The translations under genes were made by a program, and so were the position numbers. This document shows, in pieces, positions 34,348 to 41,228 of a stretch of 64,000 bases of DNA. The notes under the pieces are model-generated. The model was not told where the DNA came from, searched no databases, and saw nothing but the letters and a program-made list of their open reading frames with translations. Within the stretch, counting starts at the first letter, position 1; each line of letters begins with the position of its first letter. The DNA lies in the NCBI GenBank assembly GCA_900552455.1, contig URZX01000003.1, forward strand, positions 1-64,000, read 5' to 3'. Source of the stretch: an uncultured Peptococcaceae bacterium. Lineage in GTDB: Bacteria > Bacillota > Peptococcia > Peptococcales > Peptococcaceae.

Positions 34348-35280
34348 CTACTCCCGCAGATTTCTGCCGGTGTGATGCAGAAACACATCGTCGAGGCTCG
34401 GCTTTTGCAGCGTAATGCGCTCGATCGGCGTGCCTGCCAGCGCTTCCAGCACCTTTGCCAGATCCTGCTCGCCATGCGGCGCGCTGACGACAAGCGTTCC
34501 ATCTGCTTCGCGGTGAAAATCGCCGAGCAGCTTCTGCAGCGCCGCATCTGAATGCGCACTTCCGGCTTTCAGCCGCAGCTGGATCGTCGCCGCGCCGAGG
34601 GCATCCTTCAGCTGCTGCGGCGCACCAGCGCAGATCTTGCGCCCGCGGTCGATGATCACCACCTCGTCGCAGAGCGCGTCGGCTTCGGCCATGATGTTCG
34701 TCGCCACAACGACGGTCTTGCCCGCGCGGCCGAGGGCGCGGATGTACTCATGGATGCGGTGCGTGCTCTGCACATCCACGCCCAGCGTTGGCTCATCCAG
34801 AAGCAGGATCTGCGGATCGTTCAAAAGCGCGCGTCCGATGCCGAGCCGCCGGCTCATGCCGCCGGAATAATTTTTCACCGGCTCATCCGCCCGCGCTTCC
34901 AGATCCACGAGCCGCAAAATTTCGCAGATGCGCGCTTCCGCATCTGCGCCCTTTGGCAGATAGAGCGCCGCGTGAAGGCGCAGATTTTCCCGCGCCGAAA
35001 GCTCTGGATACAGCGCCGTGCTCTGGGGCAACAAGCCAATGGCGCTGCGCACCGCTTTGTGGTCGCGCACAGGATCCATCCCCAGCACGCGGATCGTGCC
35101 GCGGTCCGGCTTGTACAGCCCACAGATCAGATGCAGGATCGTCGTCTTGCCAGAGCCGTTCGGCCCCAGCAAGCCATAGATCTTCCCAGCCGCCAGCTCG
35201 AGCGAGAGATCGTCCACCCGCTTCGCCTTGCCGAGGATCTTATCCACATGGTCCAAGCTAATGCTCGCTTGCGCATTCAT
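34348..35280 (-). CDS. ABC-2 exporter ATP-binding protein
   Basis: A 310-residue ATPase of the DrrA/CcmA type. Walker A GPNGSGKTT (about 37), Q-loop LPQS, signature YSGGMSRRLG (about 138), Walker B ILLLDEPTLGVD (about 157-168), then a C-terminal extension of about 90 residues typical of drug-export ATPases. Start at ATG 35280 with an AAAGGG...GGAAGG region upstream. It lies 15 bp after the TetR gene and 12 bp before the first permease. The complete unit is TetR-ATPase-permease-permease. Confidence 0.92.
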   Translation of the reverse strand: MNAQASISLDHVDKILGKAKRVDDLSLELAAGKIYGLLGPNGSGKTTILHLICGLYKPDRGTIRVLGMDPVRDHKAVRSAIGLLPQSTALYPELSARENLRLHAALYLPKGADAEARICEILRLVDLEARADEPVKNYSGGMSRRLGIGRALLNDPQILLLDEPTLGVDVQSTHRIHEYIRALGRAGKTVVVATNIMAEADALCDEVVIIDRGRKICAGAPQQLKDALGAATIQLRLKAGSAHSDAALQKLLGDFHREADGTLVVSAPHGEQDLAKVLEALAGTPIERITLQKPSLDDVFLHHTGRNLRE

Positions 35281-35295
35281 CCTTCCCACCCTTTC

Positions 35296-35880
35296 TTACT
35301 CAGCTTCTGTCAACGCGCCATGCAGCACAAGCTGCACGATCATTTCGCCAGCGCGCTCCGCCGACACATCGTGCGTAATGAAAAATGCCGGCTGAAAAAT
35401 GCCGCGCACGAGAACGAGCAGCGACGCCGCCAACAATCCAGCGTCCACGTCCGCGCGCACAACGCCTGCGCGCTGCGCCTTTGCAAAAAGCGCAGCCAGC
35501 GCCTGTTCGCGGCCTTTTCGCGTGTCATCGATCAGCTGCCAGAGCGCTGGCAGGCTGCTCTGGAGATCGCTCAAAAAGCGCTTGTCCATACGCAGATAGA
35601 GCGCCGCCAGTAGCTGCACGCCGCGCCGCAATTTTTCATCAAGCGGCAGCGCTTCCGCCAAAAGCGTCGACATCTCCGCGTCGGCCTGCGCCAAAAATCG
35701 GCGCACCACCTTTTCTGCGAGCGCATACTTATTCTCCACAACCTTGTACAGCGTCACCTTGCTGATGCCAGCCTCTCTGGCGACATCGTTCAGATTCAGC
35801 GCCTTGTAGCCGTGGCGAAAAAGCTGCGCTTCCGCGACATCCAGGATTTTTTGTTCCAGCGCGTCTTTTTCGTAAGCCAT
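35296..35880 (-). CDS. TetR/AcrR repressor of the ABC-2 exporter operon
   Basis: A 194-residue one-component repressor. Helix-turn-helix at about 24-52 (LNDVAREAGISKVTLYKVVENKYAL is the TetR motif region); the rest is an all-helical ligand domain. It is the first gene of the operon. Its promoter overlaps a perfect 11-base inverted repeat, so autoregulation together with the exporter is very likely, relieved by the exporter's substrate. GGGGGCG precedes ATG 35880. Confidence 0.9.
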   Translation of the reverse strand: MAYEKDALEQKILDVAEAQLFRHGYKALNLNDVAREAGISKVTLYKVVENKYALAEKVVRRFLAQADAEMSTLLAEALPLDEKLRRGVQLLAALYLRMDKRFLSDLQSSLPALWQLIDDTRKGREQALAALFAKAQRAGVVRADVDAGLLAASLLVLVRGIFQPAFFITHDVSAERAGEMIVQLVLHGALTEAE

Positions 35881-35897
35881 CTGTTTCGCCCCCTAAA

Positions 35898-35955
35898 AAA
35901 ATGAACTCTCTTTATTGTTTGAGTTCATTTTATATATTTTCGTTCGTTCTGTCAA
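35898..35955 (-). promoter_or_regulatory. TetR-operon promoter with overlapping palindromic operator
   Basis: Minus strand TTGACA (35950-35955), 17 bases, TAAAAT (35927-35932). An inverted repeat AAAATGAACTC (35898-35908) / GAGTTCATTTT (35921-35931), 12-base spacer, covers the -10 and start site. Textbook repressor geometry. Confidence 0.85.
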
Positions 35956-35998
35956 GTAAAAAAACAGACGCCCATTGCTGAACGTCTGTCTCAAATAT

Positions 35999-36562
35999 TT
36001 ATTTTTCTGCCGCCGCAAAATTTTCCAGCGCGCGGGTCACGGCGTCGTGCATGACGAGGCTGGTCTTGCGCACGATCTCGTGATAATTGTCGTCCATGCC
36101 GCGGCGGATCCAGTCGAGCATGAGACCTACGAAACTGTATTTGTAAAAATCAGCGATGAAGGCTTTGTCCTCTTCGCTGGCCGCAATCTGCTGACTTTTC
36201 TCGTCGATGACGCCACGAATGAGATCAGCGGTGAGGCTATAGAGGAAACGCTCCATGCGCTCGCGGTCGAGGGAACGGTAGGCGTTCAACACAAATGGCT
36301 TGTTGTCGTAGACGGCTTCAAAAATCTGCGCGAGCCCCTCGCTCCAGGTGTCCGCTGTTTTCTTTCCGGCGAGCGCCGCTGTGGCGTCCTCGATACAGGC
36401 CCACTCGACGAGGTCGTAGATATCCTGAAAATGATAGTAAAACGCCATGCGGCTGATGCCGCAATCGTCGGTGAGATCGCGGATGGTGATCTTATCGAGG
36501 GGTTTTTTCAGGAGCATATTTTTCAGCGAATGCTCCAGCGCTTTTTTCGTGATGCTGCTCAC
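35999..36562 (-). CDS. TetR/AcrR-family regulator (DhaS-like)
   Basis: A 187-residue regulator. Its HTH (ITIRDLTDDCGISRMAFYYHF, about residues 25-45) and short C-terminal TetR_C-like domain resemble the DhaS/YdgC-type subgroup. It is monocistronic, with a promoter (TTGACA-N18-TATACT) 138 bases upstream; that leader contains two decayed copies of the small peptide gene found intact at 58.4 kb. The target is unknown; the nearest candidates are its own gene or the neighbouring TetR-ABC operon. ATG 36562 follows GAGAGGATG-type spacing. Confidence 0.8.
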   Translation of the reverse strand: MSSITKKALEHSLKNMLLKKPLDKITIRDLTDDCGISRMAFYYHFQDIYDLVEWACIEDATAALAGKKTADTWSEGLAQIFEAVYDNKPFVLNAYRSLDRERMERFLYSLTADLIRGVIDEKSQQIAASEEDKAFIADFYKYSFVGLMLDWIRRGMDDNYHEIVRKTSLVMHDAVTRALENFAAAEK

Positions 36563-36581
36563 GGCTGTTCATCCTCTCGCG

Positions 36582-36691
36582 GTGATGATCGTTGTAAAAC
36601 GCAGAAACCGCCACTCGGCCAAGTGACGGTTTCTAAACTAAATTGAATAACATTACACATCGAAACCTATACGGTCACGATCATCGTAAAA
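36582..36691 (+). pseudogene. Two decayed copies of the 58.4 kb small peptide gene
   Basis: Fragment A (36582-36626) reads VMIVVKRRNRHSAK and stop, the same C-terminus as the 58.4 kb peptide, and contains the same GAAACCG...CGGTTTC hairpin. Its N-terminal part is lost against the TetR start. Fragment B (36647-36691) reads ITLHIETYTVTIIVK in one frame but has TGA where the start region should be, and its C-terminus has diverged. Neither can make the intact peptide. Confidence 0.6.
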
Positions 36692-36699
36692 CTACGTTT

Positions 36700-36729
36700 A
36701 GTATACACAATAGCGCACGTCTCTGTCAA
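36700..36729 (-). promoter_or_regulatory. Promoter reading toward the second TetR gene
   Basis: Minus strand TTGACA (36724-36729), 18-base spacer, TATACT (36700-36705). Confidence 0.65.
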
Positions 36730-36752
36730 GAAGCAAACACTGGCAACTATTG

Positions 36753-36790
36753 ACAGCGCGCGTCCCTGTCAAGGAATGCGCGCTGTTTTT
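36753..36790 (+). terminator. Hairpin downstream of the TIR gene, T-run on the plus strand
   Basis: ACAGCGCGC / GCGCGCTGT, nine perfect pairs, then TTTTT in the plus direction. The T-run on the TIR (minus) side is poor, so its main role may be to stop plus-strand reads from the 36.6 kb remnant. Confidence 0.55.
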
Positions 36791-36801
36791 GTCTGATCGA
36801 T

Positions 36802-37413
36802 TTACAGCATTTTCGACACGTAAGCCACGCGATCGTGGACGTCTTCGGTGTATGGCACCTGACCAGCTTCCTGATCCTTGAGGATCTCGAGAATGATCTC
36901 GCAAAGATTGTAGCGGGTGCGGGCATCGTCGACACGGTTGTTGTATTTGTCGCGGTATTTGCGCATGCGTTCTGCTTCGGCTTCGCTGAGATATTCGCTG
37001 CCGAACAGGCTGTAGAGCTGACCGTTGACATATTTTTCAATGTCGAGGTTGTCCACCTCTTCGAGATCGACGACAACAACCGGCAGCGCTGCGCGCTGGT
37101 CGGTGACGGCGTGGCTCTTGGTGTAAGCAACTTCCTTGGCGCACTGAGCCGACGTCATGGATTCGCTGCTCAGATAAAAGAGCACGCCCTTGCAGTTGAG
37201 ATCTGCGATGGCGCCGAAGATGGTGCTGTTGTAGCCATCGCCGGTCATGTTGGCTGGCACGTCGATCCAGAGATTTTTGCCGGCTTCCTGCAGCGCGATG
37301 ACGTCGCTGTAGACAGCCTGCCAATCGCGGGTGGAATAGCTAACGTAAATATATGGCTGGCTGCAGTCGCAGGCCTTGATCTTTGTGGCTAATTCTTGCA
37401 TGGTTTCTGACAC
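36802..37413 (-). CDS. TIR-domain protein
   Basis: A 203-residue protein. Residues about 18-130 form a TIR domain: PYIYVSYSTRDW (20-31), LWIDV (48-52), CKGVLFYLSSESMTSAQCAKEV (74-95). Glu94 lies at the position of the catalytic glutamate of TIR NADases (SxxxxxxC-x-x-E pattern), so NAD-cleaving activity is possible. The remaining 70 residues are charged and helical, without a recognised sensor. Bacterial TIR proteins act in antiphage defence or signalling, normally with a sensor; here none is adjacent. Flanked by a ProC operon and a TetR gene; its own promoter is not obvious. Confidence 0.82.
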   Translation of the reverse strand: MSETMQELATKIKACDCSQPYIYVSYSTRDWQAVYSDVIALQEAGKNLWIDVPANMTGDGYNSTIFGAIADLNCKGVLFYLSSESMTSAQCAKEVAYTKSHAVTDQRAALPVVVVDLEEVDNLDIEKYVNGQLYSLFGSEYLSEAEAERMRKYRDKYNNRVDDARTRYNLCEIILEILKDQEAGQVPYTEDVHDRVAYVSKML

Positions 37414-37512
37414 GATATCAACTTCCTCTCGTTACTCGGTGAGTAGTATGTAATGAAAAGATTATAGCACAAGCGCGCTCCTATTAAAAGACGGCGGCTT
37501 GTTTTTTCTCCA

Positions 37513-37547
37513 AAAGCAAACACGCCGAACGCACGTCGTTCGGCGTG
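37513..37547 (-). terminator. Terminator after proC
   Basis: CACGCCGAACG / CGTTCGGCGTG, eleven perfect pairs, followed on the minus strand by TTTGCTTTT. Confidence 0.8.
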
Positions 37548-37553
37548 AGGATT

Positions 37554-38387
37554 TTACGCGAGATCGTCGGCTGCTGCGCGCTCCATCGCGAGGAATTTTT
37601 CGCTGGAGGCGTCCATGGCGTCGATCAGCGCGGCCTTGAGGCCATCTTTTTCCAGCGCGGCGACGCCAGCGATGGTGGTGCCGCCAGCGGAGCAGACGGC
37701 GTCACGCAGCGCAGCGGGATGTTCGCCGCTTTCCAGCACAAGGGCAGCAGCGCCGTAGACGCTCTGCGCGGCGAAGGTGTAGGCATCTTTCGCCGGAATG
37801 CCGAGTTTGATGGCGCCTTCTGCCATGGCCTCGATGACCATGTAGACAAAGGCTGGCGAGGAGCCGCTGACAGAACCGACGGCGTGCATGGTGTCTTCGC
37901 GGACGATGGCGACCTTGCCAAAGCTTTCGAAGAAGGCAGTGACCGCAGTCTGCTGCTCAGCGCTCATATTTTCCGAGAAGCAAAGCCCAGCCATGCCCTG
38001 GCCGATCTGCGCCGGCGTATTTGGCATGGCGCGCGCGATCGCGACGGCGTCGTTGTCCACAAGCGCAGCGATGGAGCGAATGCTGTACGCCGGCGCGATG
38101 GCGACAACGATCTGTCCAGCTGTGAGCACATCGCGGACATCGAGGATAACATCCTTATAAATATTCGGCTTCACAGCGAGCACGATGATCTCGCTCTCTG
38201 CGGCGACGTCGCGGTTGCTGGCCAGCGCCTGCACGCCGTAGTCCGCAGCGATCTTCTGCTGGTGCGCGTCTGTGTGCGTGTGCACGCTGATGCGCTCCGG
38301 TGTTGTCAGGCCGGCGTTCAGCGCACCGGCGAGCATGGCGCGGCCCATGTTGCCGCAGCCGATAAATCCTAAACAGTATTTCATCAT
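37554..38387 (-). CDS. proC: Pyrroline-5-carboxylate reductase
   Basis: Cytoplasmic enzyme for the last step of proline synthesis (P5C + NAD(P)H to proline). 277 residues: Rossmann motif GFIGCGNMG (about 7-15), AVKPN (about 73), MPNTPAQIGQG (about 117) and the C-terminal signature SVSGSSPAFVYMVIEAM...SGEHPAALRDAVCSAGGTTIAGV. Start 38387 has AAAGGAG seven bases upstream; the frame further back is in the preceding gene. It lies 16 bp after a nitrilase-family gene, forming a two-gene unit. Full length. Confidence 0.95.
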   Translation of the reverse strand: MMKYCLGFIGCGNMGRAMLAGALNAGLTTPERISVHTHTDAHQQKIAADYGVQALASNRDVAAESEIIVLAVKPNIYKDVILDVRDVLTAGQIVVAIAPAYSIRSIAALVDNDAVAIARAMPNTPAQIGQGMAGLCFSENMSAEQQTAVTAFFESFGKVAIVREDTMHAVGSVSGSSPAFVYMVIEAMAEGAIKLGIPAKDAYTFAAQSVYGAAALVLESGEHPAALRDAVCSAGGTTIAGVAALEKDGLKAALIDAMDASSEKFLAMERAAADDLA

Positions 38388-38403
38388 AAATGCGCTCCTT
38401 TCT

Positions 38404-39192
38404 CTACGCGCGACCGATCGGGATCTGCTGTCGCACCGCGTCGATTTCGTCAAGATCGATGCTGACAACGCGCGTCTGCGCCGCCGTGCCGAGATCGCAG
38501 ACCACCTGCGCCCACGGATCCACGACGATGCTGTGGGCCCAGCTCACATAGCTGGCGTCTTCCACGCGCGCCGGCGCCACGCCAACGCTGTAGCACTGAC
38601 CATCCATGGCGCGGGCACGGAAGAGCAACTCCCAGTGGCGCGGACCGGTGGACATATTGAAGGACGCCGGATAAATGAGCAGCCGCGCGCCGGCGTCGAC
38701 CATTTGCGCTGCCATATCGGCGAAACGAATGTCGAAGCAGATCGCCAGCCCGATCTTGCCCCACGGCGAATCGAACACAGTCAGACGCTCGCCTGGCGAA
38801 AGCACATCGCTCTCCTTAAAATACTGACCGCCCTTGATGTCGATGTCAAAAAGATGCACCTTACGATGCTTGGCGATCAGATTTCCGTCAGGATCGTAGA
38901 CGTAGCTCGTGTTGTAGTAACGGCCGTTTTCTTCCTCGCAGATCGAGCCGCCGACAAGCCAGCAGCGATTTTCGCGCGCAGCGGCGGCGAGCATCTGCTG
39001 CGCCGGGCCGCCAGCCGCTTCCGCATATTCGGCGAAGCGCGCCGTCTCATACGGCAGGCAGAACATTTCCGGCAGGATCACCAGCTCCGCACCGTCGCGG
39101 ACAGCGCGGTCGATCTCTGCACGCGCAACGCGCAGATTTTCCGCCTTGTCCTCGCCGGCAGCCAGCTGGATCAGTCCCAAACGACATTCCAT
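38404..39192 (-). CDS. Carbon-nitrogen hydrolase (nitrilase superfamily, omega-amidase-like)
   Basis: A 262-residue amidase with the Glu-Lys-Cys triad: Glu in LVILPEMFCLP (about 41), Lys in HRKVHLFDIDI (about 113) and Cys in GLAICFDIRFADM (about 150). The pattern PEMFCLPYET and CFDIRF resembles omega-amidase/NIT2, which hydrolyses 2-oxoglutaramate or 2-oxosuccinamate, a metabolite-repair role. Operon with proC, so a link to glutamate/proline metabolism is reasonable but not proven. The ATG follows GGAAGGGAATG. Confidence 0.85.
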   Translation of the reverse strand: MECRLGLIQLAAGEDKAENLRVARAEIDRAVRDGAELVILPEMFCLPYETARFAEYAEAAGGPAQQMLAAAARENRCWLVGGSICEEENGRYYNTSYVYDPDGNLIAKHRKVHLFDIDIKGGQYFKESDVLSPGERLTVFDSPWGKIGLAICFDIRFADMAAQMVDAGARLLIYPASFNMSTGPRHWELLFRARAMDGQCYSVGVAPARVEDASYVSWAHSIVVDPWAQVVCDLGTAAQTRVVSIDLDEIDAVRQQIPIGRA

Positions 39193-39214
39193 AATGGTTC
39201 ATTCCCTTCCTTAT

Positions 39215-39251
39215 TAAAAAACCTCGCTCATTCCACAGGAACAAACGAGGT
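39215..39251 (-). terminator. Terminator after RNase J
   Basis: Minus strand ACCTCG / CGAGGT outer stem with inner TGTTCC/GGAAT pairing, then six T. Confidence 0.75.
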
Positions 39252-39258
39252 CCAACCA

Positions 39259-40935
39259 TTAACTTTCTTCCATAATGATCGGCAGGATCATCGGACGGCG
39301 ACGGGTGCGTTCGTAGAGGAACTTCCCAGTGACATCGCGCAGCGCCTGCTTGATGCTGGTCCAGTCGGTGACGCCATCCTTCATGCACTGATCGAGGGCT
39401 TTCTCAACCCGCGCGCGTGCGTCCGTCATCAGATCGTCCGCTTCGCGAACATAGACAAAGCCACGGCTGACGAGATCCGGCCCAGCGACCACGCGACGAT
39501 TCTTGCGATCGATCGTGACCACGACGATGAAGATCCCATCCTGGGAAAGCTGGCGGCGATCACGCAGCACAATATTGCCGACATCGCCAACGCCCAGCCC
39601 GTCGATGAGCACGCGCCCCGCCGGCACCTTGCCAGCAACGTTCACGCGCTGCGGCGTCGCGTTCACAACATGGCCGTTTTCCGTGACAATGATATTTTCC
39701 GGCGGAATACCGACCTCCTTCGCAAGGTTCGCGTGAGACAGCAGCATGCGGTATTCGCCGTGTACAGGCATGAAATATTTCGGCTTCACAAGATTGAGCA
39801 TCATCTTCAGCTCTTCGCGGGCGGCGTGGCCAGATACGTGCACACGTTGGTCGGTGTTGTCGATGACATTCGCACCGAGCTTGAAGAGCATGTCGATGAC
39901 CTTGCTGATGAGCTTCTCGTTCCCCGGGATCGGGCTCGCAGAAAAAATGACCGTGTCCCCAGGGCCAATATGCACCTGACGGTGTTCGCTCATAGCCATG
40001 CGCGAAAGCGCTGCCATCGGCTCGCCCTGGCTGCCCGTGCAGAGAATCACCAGACGATCGTCCGGATACTGACGCATCTCGTCCATCTCGATCAGCGTAT
40101 TTGGCGGCACGTTCACATAACCGTACTCGCTGGCCACAGCGATCGTGTTGACCATGCTGCGGCCGGTGATGACCACCTTGCGCTTGTTCGCGTGGGCAGC
40201 GTTCAGCACCTGCTGCAGACGGTGGACATTCGACGCAAACGTCGCGATGATGATGCGCCCCTGGATATGTGGGAAGAGCTTGTCAAACGTTTCGCCGATC
40301 GACGATTCGCTCATGGAAAATCCCGGACGCGTCGCGTTCGTGGAATCGCTCATCATGAGCAGCACACCCTTGGCGCTGATCTCCGCAATGCGCTGGAAAT
40401 CCGTCGTCGTTCCATCCACCGGCGTCTGGTCAAATTTGAAATCCCCCGTGTGGAAGATGACGCCCAGCGGCGTGTGGATCGCCACAGCGCTCGCATCTGG
40501 AATGCTGTGGCAGGTCTTGATCAGTTCCACCTCCATGTGGCCGATCTTGAACGGTTCGCCGTGCTTCACAACCACCAATCGCTGTTTGCCGAGATTGCGC
40601 GCCTCCTTGAGCTTCGGTTCGAGCAGCCCGATCGTGAGGCGCGTGCCGTAAACAGGCACGTGGAGCTCTCGCAAGACGTACGGCAAGCCACCGATGTGGT
40701 CTTCGTGGCCGTGGGTGAGAACAATGCCCTTCACCTTCTCCTTGTTCGACGTGAGATAGGTGATATCCGGGATCACACAGTCGACGCCGAGCAGGTCTTC
40801 CGTTGGGAAGCTCATCCCTGCATCGATGACGACGATCTCATCCTTATATTCGATGGCCGTCATATTCTTCCCGATCTCTTCCAATCCGCCCAGCGGGATG
40901 ATCTTGACGCCATCGGTTGTTTTTTTCTTAGAAAT
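39259..40935 (-). CDS. rnj: Ribonuclease J, apparent AUU start codon
   Basis: Metallo-beta-lactamase ribonuclease with 5'-exo and endo activity in mRNA turnover and rRNA maturation. Metal-binding HGHEDHIGG (about 76-84), SDSTNA (about 185), beta-CASP and C-terminal domains; about 558 residues. The conserved N-terminus VKIIPLGGLEEIGKNMT requires translation upstream of the first ATG/TTG. The only start position eight bases after AAGGAGGAA is ATT at 40933-40935, giving (M)SKKKTTDG, which aligns with usual RNase J starts. TTG 40884 would delete the first beta strand and has no ribosome site. A rare AUU start, as in infC, may limit or autoregulate synthesis. Confidence 0.9.
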   Translation of the reverse strand: MSKKKTTDGVKIIPLGGLEEIGKNMTAIEYKDEIVVIDAGMSFPTEDLLGVDCVIPDITYLTSNKEKVKGIVLTHGHEDHIGGLPYVLRELHVPVYGTRLTIGLLEPKLKEARNLGKQRLVVVKHGEPFKIGHMEVELIKTCHSIPDASAVAIHTPLGVIFHTGDFKFDQTPVDGTTTDFQRIAEISAKGVLLMMSDSTNATRPGFSMSESSIGETFDKLFPHIQGRIIIATFASNVHRLQQVLNAAHANKRKVVITGRSMVNTIAVASEYGYVNVPPNTLIEMDEMRQYPDDRLVILCTGSQGEPMAALSRMAMSEHRQVHIGPGDTVIFSASPIPGNEKLISKVIDMLFKLGANVIDNTDQRVHVSGHAAREELKMMLNLVKPKYFMPVHGEYRMLLSHANLAKEVGIPPENIIVTENGHVVNATPQRVNVAGKVPAGRVLIDGLGVGDVGNIVLRDRRQLSQDGIFIVVVTIDRKNRRVVAGPDLVSRGFVYVREADDLMTDARARVEKALDQCMKDGVTDWTSIKQALRDVTGKFLYERTRRRPMILPIIMEES

Positions 40936-41012
40936 GATGATTTCCTCCTTCTCTAAATATTTGCCGGTCCTATATACTCAGCTCTTTCTATTATAAACAA
41001 TTTCCGCCAGCG

Positions 41013-41221
41013 TTGCAAGCGCGCCGCTGCGCTTGCGCGCAATGATAAATTAGAAATGATAAATGATTAATTCAGGAATGTTTTGTCCCTTCGGGCCAAA
41101 ACGAAAAAAAGAACTCCAGCCTTGCGCACGCTCACAAATAAAATCAAAAGGCTTATGAGAAGCGCGACGCGAAAGCGGCGTGTTTCTCATAAGCCAACAT
41201 CAATTACTCATTTCTCATTAA
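41013..41221. repeat. Composite intergenic repeat, copy 2 (left of SLH gene)
   Basis: GCAAGCGC/GCGCTTGC stem and AATGATAAATGATTAATT words, then a GTCCCTTCGGGCC stem, then a GGCTTATGAGAA / TTCTCATAAGCC stem (41150-41195). It ends with a 42-base segment (41180-41221) that recurs with one mismatch at 44828-44869. It lies between the RNase J start and the SLH stop; no gene is present. Confidence 0.65.
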
Positions 41222-41228
41222 AAATTAA

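Noticed and set aside
38272-40956. 894-codon plus-strand open frame
   Set aside because: It is antisense to ProC, the amidase and RNase J, has His/Arg-rich low-complexity translation, and no ribosome site.
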